A stretch of DNA of 64,000 nucleotides from Giardia muris (GCA_006247105.1 CM016928.1:806001-870000), one strand, 5' to 3'; shown: positions 55,939-64,000, counted from the stretch's first letter. The notes: generated from the letters alone by a model not told the origin. A program made the numbers and translations.

Positions 55939-56844
55939 TCATTCTAGCAAGGCTTCAATCTCTCGGAGCACTTCTTCGCGATCATCGAGATCTAGGAATG
56001 CGTTCAATTGTTCGTCGGGGCTACGCGATCCAGGATGTGGTAAAATGGCCCATTGATGTGGCGAAAGGATTGGAGGTGTAATGGTACTAGGAGAGCAACG
56101 AAGACCAAGGTCGCAATCAGGCGGGAGTTCTGGGGGTGAGAGGACATCCCATTCGTCGTGTGTGGCGTCTAGCTGGTCACAGAACCCCTCTAGAGACGTA
56201 TTTCCGCTCCCATCTGAGTCTTCGAGGCGGTTTCGTTGAGAAGTGTGTAAAGCCTTTCGACCATCAGCGGAACGTGTAGCGATTCCGAACATGGTGCGTA
56301 ACTGTCGCGCCCGGAGCGCTTTGGCGGCGGTTAGGCGCGGTCTTGGGACGATAGGCTGAGAACATGGTAAGAGTGCGCGCTCAAGAGCGAAGTACTCCGG
56401 AGAACCAGTGATGATCTGTATCGAAGGAAGATACCTTCTGCTTGCCTTATCATACGTGAAAAGCTCACGATAATGTATGGCCCCGGTGGTTCTGGGGGTA
56501 AACGTTCTTGGTAATGCGTCTTTGCCTCGAACCTTTGAGGAGGAACCGGTAAGGAAATATCGTGCGGATCGGAGCTCCCGGCTACCCAGACGTACCTGTG
56601 GTATCCCCTCACGCGCCCTGAAGGTGTAGACTACACGCGGTGGGAACTCTGGCCCTTGAAGCTTCAAAATAAGAGAAACATCTGGGGTTGCTGTCGAATC
56701 GATTATCTGCTCGATCCTAGGGATATCCAGGAGCTCCTGCAGGCAGAACCGTATGCGTAAGAAGACTAGGCGACTGACGAAGCCACGAGCCTGATGGGTG
56801 ATGAGCTGAGCCGCCTCAAGTGGGCCGAGCATAAAAATTGTCAT
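55939..56844 (-). CDS. hypothetical protein, 301 aa
   Basis: The first ATG (56844) overlaps the upstream gene's stop by four bases; the second (56832), preceded by a T-rich run, is an equally good or better start and gives 297 residues. The N-terminal ~150 residues look folded ('VVYTFRAREGIPQVRLGSRELRSARYFL'); the C-terminal half is polar and Pro-rich, ending in an acidic helix ('DLDDREEVLREIEALLE'). No family is recognised. It lies in a stack of three minus-strand genes with almost no spacers. Confidence 0.72.
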   Translation of the reverse strand: MTIFMLGPLEAAQLITHQARGFVSRLVFLRIRFCLQELLDIPRIEQIIDSTATPDVSLILKLQGPEFPPRVVYTFRAREGIPQVRLGSRELRSARYFLTGSSSKVRGKDALPRTFTPRTTGAIHYRELFTYDKASRRYLPSIQIITGSPEYFALERALLPCSQPIVPRPRLTAAKALRARQLRTMFGIATRSADGRKALHTSQRNRLEDSDGSGNTSLEGFCDQLDATHDEWDVLSPPELPPDCDLGLRCSPSTITPPILSPHQWAILPHPGSRSPDEQLNAFLDLDDREEVLREIEALLE

Positions 56845-57911
56845 CCTGTTTTACAGACTCCACTTGTAGAGCCGACTAGAATACTAATACAGCCACGGTC
56901 GCTCTTAGCCAACAGGGCGTCCGTGACGTTTTGCATTCCCAGTAAGAAGAACTGTATCAGTAAGGAGAAGCTGCAGAGCCGATCTGTTAGAACACGGTCA
57001 GTGGTCAAGTCATAGACCGGAAGGTGGACGCCATGACGAATGTAGGGCTCAATCTGTTTCGCCGTCCCAGGAAGGACCTTAACGTCATCTTCTGTGACGA
57101 CCAAGCCTTGACCCAGTAGTTCTACAAGAAGGTCTCTGAGGCAGACGATCAGTACTCCAGGCGGACTGTTAATATCCTGCTTCTTTATCCGGCCGCCAAG
57201 CAGCTCGTTGTTGAAGTAGTAGAGAAGACAGCAAATATTCCCTTGAAGAAGGGCGGAGTCGGACGCATACTTGTGGGAATACTCGTTCTTCATGAGGGTG
57301 GAGAGGTGCTGGGATGTCTTGCACAGAACATAGAATAAAACCTTCAAGCTATGACTGGTCGCATAGACGTCTCGAAAGATCTCATTCTTGATAGGTATGA
57401 CCCGCTTCAAGGAGGTGCATGTCTTCGAGCCAGCTCGAACGATCAAGAACAAGCCGGAGATGGCATCATCGAAGGCTGCGAAGGAGACATACCCATGGCT
57501 TTCTCTCGAAGAAGTACAGGCCTCACAATCCATCCAATTCGCGGCTATGAACTCGCTAGTGCTCATCTCGTGGTATTGGATCTTCCATGGGCTTCGAAGA
57601 AATGCCTTCAAGACCCGATCCATGATCTCCATCCTCATCTCATCAGACTCGTCCCAAGCGGTGAAACATAGCCTAAGATCGATGGGGACTTCGTGGACGG
57701 TTATTCCACACGCGTATTGGCCGTCGTAGAAGATGGCATGGTCAAGGTCCTTCAAGCCCCGCCCCAGACAGTCTTGCAAGGCCTTCAACTTGGAATCGAT
57801 CTCTTTCCGATCGAACTTATCGAAGACGCCGGTGTGGAAGCTCGCATTGAGCTCGTTGGTCAAGACTGACAGGTAATCGTCGCATTCAAGTAGCTTCTCC
57901 CGCGATGTCAT
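56841..57911 (-). CDS. hypothetical protein, 356 aa
   Basis: The ATG at 57911 follows the previous gene's stop after a single base. The protein looks globular with mixed helices and strands, including a Cys-containing central part ('NWMDCEACTSSRESHGYVSFAAFDD') and a hydrophobic C-terminal helix ('LCSFSLLIQFFLLGMQNV'). It has no signal peptide. No known domain is recognised. Its final codons overlap the start of the 301-residue protein gene. Confidence 0.75.
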   Translation of the reverse strand: MTSREKLLECDDYLSVLTNELNASFHTGVFDKFDRKEIDSKLKALQDCLGRGLKDLDHAIFYDGQYACGITVHEVPIDLRLCFTAWDESDEMRMEIMDRVLKAFLRSPWKIQYHEMSTSEFIAANWMDCEACTSSRESHGYVSFAAFDDAISGLFLIVRAGSKTCTSLKRVIPIKNEIFRDVYATSHSLKVLFYVLCKTSQHLSTLMKNEYSHKYASDSALLQGNICCLLYYFNNELLGGRIKKQDINSPPGVLIVCLRDLLVELLGQGLVVTEDDVKVLPGTAKQIEPYIRHGVHLPVYDLTTDRVLTDRLCSFSLLIQFFLLGMQNVTDALLAKSDRGCISILVGSTSGVCKTG

Positions 57912-57912
57912 T

Positions 57913-58311
57913 TTAATCGAGGTCGGACAAGTTATCGTCGAACAAGACTTGTTTCATCCGTGGCTGCGAGAGAGGGGTTCCAGGAAGAGAGTCTGTTCGA
58001 GGCGACCCTGGTGCTGGTAAGTCTGATGGTGGTAACGTCTGGTTCCGGTCTGATTCAGCCCTCTTCTCCGTTGTAGCCAGTGGAGTACGTTCCACTAACT
58101 CTTTGAGCTTCATGTTCGTCCCTTCTCGTCCTATGGTCTGCTTCGTTCTCACTTTGAAGATCGTGGCCTTAGTCGTGTCTACTGGTCTGGGGTGTTGTTC
58201 GGACGCAACCGTGCGCTTCTTGAATGGGTTTGGCCTCGTTGGTTGAGTCTTTTCTGGCTCGTTGACCTTCAATTGTCTCAACCGATGATTCGCATGTGTG
58301 AATGGTATCAT
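57913..58311 (-). CDS. small basic, disordered protein, 132 aa
   Basis: The ATG at 58311 gives 132 residues; longer readings overlap the divergent SF3B2-like gene. Composition is rich in Lys, Arg, Thr and Pro, then Ser and Pro, ending in the acidic 'LFDDNLSDLD'. No domain is visible and it is probably disordered. It may be a short adaptor or nuclear protein. Its stop is one base from the next minus-strand ATG. Confidence 0.6.
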   Translation of the reverse strand: MIPFTHANHRLRQLKVNEPEKTQPTRPNPFKKRTVASEQHPRPVDTTKATIFKVRTKQTIGREGTNMKLKELVERTPLATTEKRAESDRNQTLPPSDLPAPGSPRTDSLPGTPLSQPRMKQVLFDDNLSDLD

Positions 58312-58317
58312 TTTTGT
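58312..58317. promoter_or_regulatory. 6-base divergent spacer
   Basis: Only 'ttttgt' separates the start codons of the 132-residue gene (minus) and the SF3B2-like gene (plus), if both starts are right. Initiation signals must extend into coding DNA. Confidence 0.4.
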
Positions 58318-59151
58318 ATGGGAAGGCGAGATCATGCCACAAGGAATAAAGCTCGCAAAGTACGGGCTCAAGCGCGGGCGGAGGGGGCATCGAATGCCTC
58401 AAACGCCATGGTTCCTGTGTCTTCTGTGACGCCTATTTCTTTTCCCTTTAATCCTTCTGAGTTAAAGAAACAACCTTCTGAATTTGCACAGCAGTCCCTC
58501 ACGTCAACTATTACACGACGTCAAGAGAAGGAAGAGCGACGTGCGTTACTTGGGGCGTACAAGTGCGTTTATGGTCATAGAAGAATAGAGAATATTGATG
58601 CTGATGATCTCACAGGTATCGATTATCGTCTCAATGTCGCACTTCTAACGGCTTCGGCGGCGGTTGGGATCCCAGTCCATTGGCCTAGGCGACAAGGCGT
58701 CTTCCTTTCAGAGAAGTTACCGAAGTACATCGCCGTTGCAAGCCAATCTGTCGGGTATCGAATCCCAGCGTTTGTACATGGCGTCTATGATAGCCGGGCG
58801 CGCAGCAGAGCCTCGTCGCAACCGAACAGGAATAGACTGAAGGCGACGAGGCATGAAAACAAGGCTCTCGACATCCTTGACCGGTATGGATGGATCGAAA
58901 CACCTCTTCTGGAATGTGGGATGCTTTATTACGAGGGGATGCCTTCCTTGACGTGTAGGACGTTCTTGGGAGTCAATGTCCTATCCCCTACCTTAAGAAC
59001 AGCCTTGGGGATTGGACCAACAGACCCTCCGCCTTGGATTCATATTCAACGTTCACTTCCAATGCCCAGCTGGTTACAGGACATCTCCATGACACCCATG
59101 ACACAACAGCGAGCACCAGAGGTCAGTCTCGTCTCCTTTCTAGAGTATTGA
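58318..59151 (+). CDS. SF3B2: splicing factor 3b subunit 2 (SF3B2 / CUS1 / SAP145)
   Basis: The ATG at 58318 gives 277 residues starting with a basic stretch ('MGRRDHATRNKARKVRAQAR'). A DUF382-like region follows ('LLTASAAVGIPVHWPRRQGVFLSEKLPKY'), in line with the 'VPRHW...KRKYLQGKRG' block of SF3B2. The PSP-type region is 'LLECGMLYYEGM', then 'LSPTLRTALGIGPTDPPPWIHIQRSLPMPSW'. In other eukaryotes this U2 snRNP protein, with SF3B4, anchors U2 near the branch point. At under 300 residues it is far shorter than human SF3B2, a minimal version. It indicates that a spliceosome is kept even though no gene in this window shows an intron. Confidence 0.85.
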   Translation: MGRRDHATRNKARKVRAQARAEGASNASNAMVPVSSVTPISFPFNPSELKKQPSEFAQQSLTSTITRRQEKEERRALLGAYKCVYGHRRIENIDADDLTGIDYRLNVALLTASAAVGIPVHWPRRQGVFLSEKLPKYIAVASQSVGYRIPAFVHGVYDSRARSRASSQPNRNRLKATRHENKALDILDRYGWIETPLLECGMLYYEGMPSLTCRTFLGVNVLSPTLRTALGIGPTDPPPWIHIQRSLPMPSWLQDISMTPMTQQRAPEVSLVSFLEY

Positions 59152-59222
59152 GAAGGAGGAGGAAGAAGAAAGAAGAAGAGTATGGATGAATGATTGTATT
59201 AATGGAGGTGGAGGAAAAACAC

Positions 59223-59471
59223 ATGAAGCGTGACGAGGTCCGTGCGAAGCTGCTGGAGCTAGACAAGAAGAAGCAGGCGATCGAGAAGGAGATGAGCGAG
59301 TGTCAAGCCATCATCAGCAAGTACCCCGAGGTGTTCGACGCGGAGGGCTTCCCCCGCGCAGACGTCCCGCACGAGACCGTCGCCCAGGCCAAGCACCGCG
59401 CCGCGTGCCTCAAGACGGACTACAAGGCCGTCAACGCCGAGATCGAGTCCTGGCTCCCTTATGCATTCTGA
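59223..59471 (+). CDS. PSMD9: PSMD9 / Nas2-like proteasome assembly chaperone, N-domain only
   Basis: The ATG at 59223 gives 82 residues; ATGs at 59190 and 59202 are possible, but GC-rich codon use begins at 59223 and the preceding bases are A-rich. A helical hairpin (residues ~5-35) is followed by 'DAEGFPRADV', 'AKHRAACLKTDYKAVNAEI', the signature of the Nas2 N-terminal domain (human PSMD9: 'CEGYPRSDVD', 'LQNDHKAVM'). In yeast Nas2 binds the ATPase Rpt5 through this hairpin during 19S base assembly. The PDZ domain of the full-length family is missing, and the gene ends in a stop with no PDZ-like frame downstream before the next gene at 59496. Confidence 0.85.
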   Translation: MKRDEVRAKLLELDKKKQAIEKEMSECQAIISKYPEVFDAEGFPRADVPHETVAQAKHRAACLKTDYKAVNAEIESWLPYAF

Positions 59472-59495
59472 GAAATGACGGCATGGTGGCAATAA

Positions 59496-61085
59496 ATGAC
59501 GGTACTTGTTGCAGTCCTGCTCGCATACGCGGTGTGGGCTCTGACGGTGACCGCGATGCGGGTTGCTGGGAAAAGAACCCTTAATCTGGCACGAAAGCGT
59601 GGGCTCCGAATCGGATACTCTGGAGTCGTCTGGGCCATCCGATGGGGCTCGGATGTCTGCCCCTGTCATACCTGCGTGAGGGAACCGGCCCCATGTAGCC
59701 TTGTTACGGGGATCATGGTTGGACTTGGGCTTTGTATTACCAGCCTATTCACTGTCGGGTATACGCTCTACAGGACGCTTTTAAGCTTGGGTGGCAAGGA
59801 CGAGGTGTCTCCATACACGTTATCGCTTCCCCAGGCGTCATTGGGGATCATCATTCCCCTCTTCTTGTTCTCCTCAATTCTTCATGAAATTGGACATGCC
59901 ATCATGATGAAAATCACGAAGACTCCATTGATAGGTGTTGACCTTGGGGTCTATTTCCTTTGGCCCGGGATCTCGGTTATTGGAGGTAGTTGTGCAGAAC
60001 CTCGCTCCACCTCGGCTAGACGAAAGCATCTTGAGCGTTCCATCTGGAACGTATTGGGTGGTGGGTTAGGAAATATAGGCGTTGCTCTCCTCTGCTTCAG
60101 CCTAGCATATCTCGTCTCAGGAATTGCGCAGTCTATCATCCCACATACCCCTGGGGTCATATTACCAGGCCTTGAGGATGAGACAATAGTCGAGCTATTT
60201 GGAAGACCCACGCTCAATAAGAAGGAGTATGCCGCGACCCTTCGACGATTGGAGCTTGAATATACGAAAACCCATATTCTTCCTTCAGTCTACCTCAAAA
60301 GAAGCTTTCCGACGCACATCGTAGCCGGTCCAAGCCTAGAAGCCGACTACCATGAAGCACAAGTGGAAGCGTACAGTCCAAAGGCACAACGGAACGGGAT
60401 TTCGAATAGGCATGAAAGTACTGATCTAGATGATGTCCACGTCCTCGGTGGAATTCAGGTACCTCTGCGACAATATGAGGACTTAGGAATTTCATCTCAA
60501 AGCGAGTCTGATGCCCCTACGAGACGTCCGATTCTTATCTCTCGAAGGGTCACCAGTGGTGGGAAGCAACTAATTCTTTATGCTCCTTATTCCATTGAGA
60601 GCTATGCTTATGCTGGCCTTCTTAGCTTGGCAAGGGCCACCTGTAATCATTCGACACCCGACTACGTCTGTATACACCCACGCACCACGGAGTCGAATCC
60701 GTTGGTCCCAGTCTTCGTACCTGCTCGCACCTTATCGGGAAGAGTACACATGGTGGAAATACCACTCCTTGCTGGCCATGCAACTCCATTGCGAAGTAGT
60801 AGTCGTTTAGCAGCGCTTCAGAAGGTTCGGGAGGCTGGTGAACGTGAGAGGGCTCGGACCGCTGCGGTTGCTAACACCCTCATCCACTTCTTTCAGCTCT
60901 GTGTCGAGGTGAGTTTAGGGTGTGCTATTGGGGCGTTTCTAGGCTTCCCGTGGTTCTCGGATGGGCAGGTGTTTCTGTCGTCTTGCCTTTCAAAGAAGCC
61001 GACACTAGCGCTATTCATACGCTCCCTCTATTTCGTCGTCAGTACACTCCTCTGCCTGGTTCTCATTATTTGTGCCGTGTTGTGA
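59496..61085 (+). CDS. site-2 protease-like membrane metalloprotease (M50)
   Basis: The protein has 529 residues with an N-terminal hydrophobic segment and several further membrane spans. The zinc site is H130-E131-x-x-H134 in 'SILHEIGHAIMMK', followed by 'VYFLWPG', matching MBTPS2-type S2P ('HELGHG...FFIYPGAF'). The C-terminal end has two more membrane spans (about 465-485 and 508-528). S2P enzymes cut membrane-bound transcription factors or signal peptides within the bilayer, in the Golgi or ER. The second active-site motif (LDG/NPDG) is not obvious; the region around residue 190 ('NVLGGGLGNIGVALLC') or the soluble insert may provide it. The ~230-residue soluble insert between spans is unusually long. 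Confidence 0.82.
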   Translation: MTVLVAVLLAYAVWALTVTAMRVAGKRTLNLARKRGLRIGYSGVVWAIRWGSDVCPCHTCVREPAPCSLVTGIMVGLGLCITSLFTVGYTLYRTLLSLGGKDEVSPYTLSLPQASLGIIIPLFLFSSILHEIGHAIMMKITKTPLIGVDLGVYFLWPGISVIGGSCAEPRSTSARRKHLERSIWNVLGGGLGNIGVALLCFSLAYLVSGIAQSIIPHTPGVILPGLEDETIVELFGRPTLNKKEYAATLRRLELEYTKTHILPSVYLKRSFPTHIVAGPSLEADYHEAQVEAYSPKAQRNGISNRHESTDLDDVHVLGGIQVPLRQYEDLGISSQSESDAPTRRPILISRRVTSGGKQLILYAPYSIESYAYAGLLSLARATCNHSTPDYVCIHPRTTESNPLVPVFVPARTLSGRVHMVEIPLLAGHATPLRSSSRLAALQKVREAGERERARTAAVANTLIHFFQLCVEVSLGCAIGAFLGFPWFSDGQVFLSSCLSKKPTLALFIRSLYFVVSTLLCLVLIICAVL

Positions 61086-61349
61086 ACGTACGCTGAAGGG
61101 CTCTTCTCTGGTGATGCTGCATACCACGGTGTGCCTTCTTCTCGAAGCACTGGACTGGGGGTGAGCTGTTGTAGTTACAGGGAGAATTCATATTAAAGAA
61201 GGAAGGGGAGGAGGGAGGGAGAGAAGAAGATAGAGGAGTGTTGCGTGAGGGAAAGAGTGAGGTACCTCCCAGTGAGGCGAGGAGTCAATCGACTAGGCTT
61301 CCAAGTCGATCTTTATAGGAGGGAGGGAGAAGAATTCGGGGAGATAAAA
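61086..61349. other. 264-base purine-rich spacer with a 7-bp hairpin
   Basis: It lies upstream of the K+ channel gene. The strand shown is very rich in A and G at 61190-61260 and 61310-61350 ('ggagggagggagagaag'). At 61288-61310 there is a perfect inverted repeat, 'atcgact' and 'agtcgat', separated by nine bases. No small gene is visible. It probably contains the promoter and leader of the channel gene, whose ATG follows 'gataaaa'. Confidence 0.5.
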
Positions 61350-64000
61350 ATGAAGCCAAGATACTATGCACACGTCCGTGACTTCGATTTCCGCCTGCCC
61401 GAGACGATATTCGACAAGGACGTGCCAAGCCTCTTCTTTCTGATCGTTAACCTATTGGATTTCATAGCCTTTTACATTCTAGTGTCATATCGGCCGACCT
61501 GGCCAATCACAGCCTTTTTCTGGTTGCCCATTCAGGTGATCATCATCTGCGACATCATTAACTTCACGATTCAATGCGTGCGGTATAAGATTCACTTCTT
61601 CTCTTGGGCTTATCTCTTTTGGATCTTAAGCCCGATTTCCTCTTTAGTCTCAATTCTAGTCGTCACCCTAGTGCAGCGGAGGCCTTGGCAAGAGATGTAC
61701 TACTACCACCTTGGGAGCTTCAGTATCTATCGCGGGCTAATCCCCAGTCTTGGCCCGATCTATCGGCTCAGCACCTCTCACACCCGTTGGCTGAAGGGTT
61801 ACTACATCCCGGACTTCATCAAGAGCAGCGTCCGAGTGGCGTACAAGGTCTTCGCCTTCATCATGTGCTACGTTGGTCTCTTTCAGGTCTTCAACCAGTA
61901 CTACACGGAGGAACCGACAGGCCTCATCGATACTGTCTATTACACTATGGCCACGATCGGTAGCATCGGGTATGGAGATATCATCCCCGAGACTCCGCTC
62001 ACCAGACTTCTGCTCTGCTTCTACACCCTCGCCTTCCTTGGGAGCATGCCCAGCTTTATCTCCGAGAGCATCGCGGAGCTACGACAAGCCTATGCCCTAC
62101 ACAAGCTTCGCACCGCCTGCAAGCATGGGATTACGGTCATCGCCGACCAGACGATCTCCTTCATGTATTTGCAGCGCCTGATCATCCCCTCGAACGTCAA
62201 CATCGGCTTCATCAACCTGAATCCGGACGATAATCAGAAGCTTATCCGTGCCTGTTCTAGTTTCCGAAACATGGGTTACATTAACCTTCACAACTGCGGT
62301 GTCGATGGCCACGAGAGAATGATGGACTATGAGTTCCTCATCAACTGTTTGATCAATAAGAGTCGAAAGATCGTCATCCTACCCCCCACCTCGGAGACCA
62401 ACAAGGTCGATGGGAAATGCCTTGCTATTGGGCTCAATTGTGCTCGCGTCATGCGTGACCGTAGTGAGCTGATCATGATGACACGTGAGACCGGTAGGTC
62501 AAACGCTATTCAAGAGTATCTTGGAACCTATCATGATCGTTGCTCGGTTATCTGTATTACGGAGTTCACCACTCAAATCCTGATGCTGACATGCTTCTTC
62601 CCAGGCTTTGCGACCTTCTTCTTTAATATCCTCCTTCCTCCACACGTCAATCTTCACAAGCTCGAGAATAGGACTGCAGAGTCTTTCAACGATAGGCTCC
62701 ATACCGTGAGGTTGCGGGCCTCTCTCCTCTTGGCGAAAAGAAGGGCGACAACGACAGAGTTGCGAAAACAGAAGCGTCGAACCACGACCAAGCGCTACGA
62801 TATTTACAGCCAGCACCTCCCACTTGAGGCGCAAACGTTTGACACCCTACGGAAGACCGTCGCCTTGAGGACCAGCGCCATCTCAATGGCTCTCAAGGAC
62901 TTGGACCCTAAGCGTAGTACCGTCAACTATTCCTCTACGAGGAACTGGAATGAGCTAACACCGATCCGATCCGATGCGGCACAAGTGCCACTTCGATTAG
63001 ACACCGGTTCCAATCCGACCTCGGACCGGTCGACCCTGAGCATCAACCAGGAACTTCGCGTCTCAAAGCAAGCGGTTAATGAGGCAGTGGATGCTCTGAT
63101 AGGCCGGATACGGCGGTTCCCAACGGTCGATGCGATCATGCGCCTACGGGATTCCTTACGTTTGGACCTTCGCCCAGGGATCTATTACGAGAATCAGAGA
63201 AAGGCCAAGCATTGTTATGAGACTAACAAGAGGATTCACCTCCTCTTGCCAAAGATGGAATGGTGTCCAATGATGGTGGCTCAAGCACAAGATCAACCCA
63301 TCATCCGACGCTCTATCAGTGTTAGGCAGATGAACGATTATCTTGGAATGTTTAGTATCCAACAGCCCGAAATTGACCATAAACTCGCCTCAGTCCTGAA
63401 GAGCCGTAGCGCGAATAGCTATAAGGAAGACTGCCTGGATTACGAAAGCATTTACGTGGCGAAGAAGACGTTTAGTGCTTCCCTTTGTGGATTTCTTCTT
63501 TGTCGTAACAATGCTGACGAGGTCAGCATTGATCGTCGTCAACCAGCTCAATTACGGCAGAAGCCGGTCTATTTCCCATACAACAAGGAAACGGGGCAAG
63601 CACAAGGGCTCATTGGTAGCCCATCCTTCGAAAAGTCGATGTCAGCAGAGAACCTATGCAAGATCCCAAGCAGCTTCCTAGGTGACAACACTACTGATGG
63701 ATCAACGGTAGAGTCCACCCGTCGAAGCCTCTACGGCCTCTTCTTGCCTCTCGGCCTTCAGAACAATGTTTTCCGATCCGATAGCGTGGCAAAACCCACC
63801 CTTCATGCCATCCTGGACCCGACCTATATGCATGAGGAGGTCGTCCGCACAATAATGAACCATGAGTTACACTTGAACCCGGTCCCACAGTTCTCCCTGG
63901 ATCTACATCAGGTGACGACCCTCGGAATAGTCCTCCTCAACCCCATCGATGAGAAGCTCTTCACAAGCCTCCTCTTCAGTCTCCTCAAGGAGAAGGGGCT
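61350..64000 (+). CDS. potassium channel, BK/Slo-like with RCK region, 5' part
   Basis: The ATG at 61350 opens a frame with no stop to the window end (883 codons visible). There are several membrane segments in the first ~240 residues ('SLFFLIVNLLDFIAFYILV', 'FLPIQVIIICDIINF'-like). The pore has the selectivity filter T202-I-G-S-I-G-Y-G-D210 ('ATIGSIGYGD'), then 'LLCFYTLAFLG'. After the pore, 'KHGITVIADQTISFMYLQRLI...VNIGFINL' resembles the first RCK domain of Slo channels. The long C-terminal part is then consistent with a gating ring. The filter has Ser-Ile before GYG where most channels have Val or Thr-Val. It should carry K+ across the plasma or another membrane, possibly gated by an ion. 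The 3' end is outside the window. Confidence 0.85.
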   Translation, partial: MKPRYYAHVRDFDFRLPETIFDKDVPSLFFLIVNLLDFIAFYILVSYRPTWPITAFFWLPIQVIIICDIINFTIQCVRYKIHFFSWAYLFWILSPISSLVSILVVTLVQRRPWQEMYYYHLGSFSIYRGLIPSLGPIYRLSTSHTRWLKGYYIPDFIKSSVRVAYKVFAFIMCYVGLFQVFNQYYTEEPTGLIDTVYYTMATIGSIGYGDIIPETPLTRLLLCFYTLAFLGSMPSFISESIAELRQAYALHKLRTACKHGITVIADQTISFMYLQRLIIPSNVNIGFINLNPDDNQKLIRACSSFRNMGYINLHNCGVDGHERMMDYEFLINCLINKSRKIVILPPTSETNKVDGKCLAIGLNCARVMRDRSELIMMTRETGRSNAIQEYLGTYHDRCSVICITEFTTQILMLTCFFPGFATFFFNILLPPHVNLHKLENRTAESFNDRLHTVRLRASLLLAKRRATTTELRKQKRRTTTKRYDIYSQHLPLEAQTFDTLRKTVALRTSAISMALKDLDPKRSTVNYSSTRNWNELTPIRSDAAQVPLRLDTGSNPTSDRSTLSINQELRVSKQAVNEAVDALIGRIRRFPTVDAIMRLRDSLRLDLRPGIYYENQRKAKHCYETNKRIHLLLPKMEWCPMMVAQAQDQPIIRRSISVRQMNDYLGMFSIQQPEIDHKLASVLKSRSANSYKEDCLDYESIYVAKKTFSASLCGFLLCRNNADEVSIDRRQPAQLRQKPVYFPYNKETGQAQGLIGSPSFEKSMSAENLCKIPSSFLGDNTTDGSTVESTRRSLYGLFLPLGLQNNVFRSDSVAKPTLHAILDPTYMHEEVVRTIMNHELHLNPVPQFSLDLHQVTTLGIVLLNPIDEKLFTSLLFSLLKEKG

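Noticed and set aside
54776..55942. 388-residue minus-strand open frame
   Set aside because: Shadow of the highly biased ankyrin/coiled-coil gene; codons that would give stops on the other strand are avoided there. The product lacks a sensible fold.
1..64000. tRNA, rRNA, CRISPR arrays, transposons, retroelements or virus-derived genes
   Set aside because: No cloverleaf, T-loop pattern, repeat-spacer array, transposase, reverse transcriptase or viral polymerase motif was seen on either strand by eye. A tRNAscan or Infernal run would be decisive.

Overview
The window looks like a gene-packed nuclear segment of a diplomonad, most likely a Giardia species. The pointers are intronless eukaryotic genes on both strands, spacers often of 0-40 bases, standard TAA/TAG/TGA stops, AGTAAA/AGTGAA poly(A)-type signals at or near stop codons, A/T-homopolymer tracts directly before start codons, and an expansion of ankyrin (protein 21.1-like) and NEK-like kinase/ankyrin proteins. 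The overall base composition is moderately GC-rich and many genes prefer C/G third positions. That fits G. muris better than G. intestinalis, but the species is an inference from memory and not a proof.

Layout. 1-9.9 kb: the end of a coiled-coil gene, a tRNA-binding (EMAPII/OB-fold) protein, an unknown protein, the Fe-S assembly factor NAR1, a divergent CK1-like kinase, a CHY zinc finger protein, a double AAA ATPase and a MYND zinc finger protein. 9.9-20.5 kb: a 680-base gene-poor spacer, a tryptophanase/tyrosine phenol-lyase family enzyme that is a candidate bacterial acquisition, a probable beta-propeller protein, an MPS1/TTK kinase, a membrane-anchored S41 protease-like protein and a pseudokinase/ankyrin protein. 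20.4-27.7 kb: an unknown 927-residue protein, a nucleostemin/NUG1 GTPase, the axonemal central-pair protein SPAG16/PF20 and an NSE1-like RING protein.

27.8-36.5 kb is the most unusual part. It is a local family of four related genes built from ankyrin repeats and coiled coil, joined to an active NEK-like kinase (two genes), a dead kinase (one, apparently frame-shifted) or a RING finger (one, 5' truncated). Two members share a 326-base block that is almost identical and ends at the glycine loop of the kinase. GC-rich DNA without credible genes surrounds the RING gene.

36.5-64 kb: a coiled-coil protein, an unknown 852-residue protein divergent from a minimal DPY-30, the ER chaperone BiP (KDEL), two unknown proteins, a farnesyl diphosphate synthase-like prenyltransferase, a 1529-residue unknown protein, an ankyrin/coiled-coil protein with strong codon bias, three tightly stacked minus-strand unknown genes, SF3B2, a PSMD9/Nas2 N-domain protein, a site-2 protease and the 5' part of a BK/Slo-like potassium channel that runs off the window.

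Functionally this is a mix of housekeeping genes (Fe-S assembly, ER folding, ribosome biogenesis, splicing, proteasome assembly, isoprenoids), cytoskeletal and flagellar genes, and lineage-specific signalling genes. Neighbouring genes are mostly unrelated, as expected for a eukaryote. Seven divergent gene pairs share spacers of only 6-39 bases. Several co-oriented genes overlap by 1-4 bases, and four convergent pairs overlap at their 3' ends.
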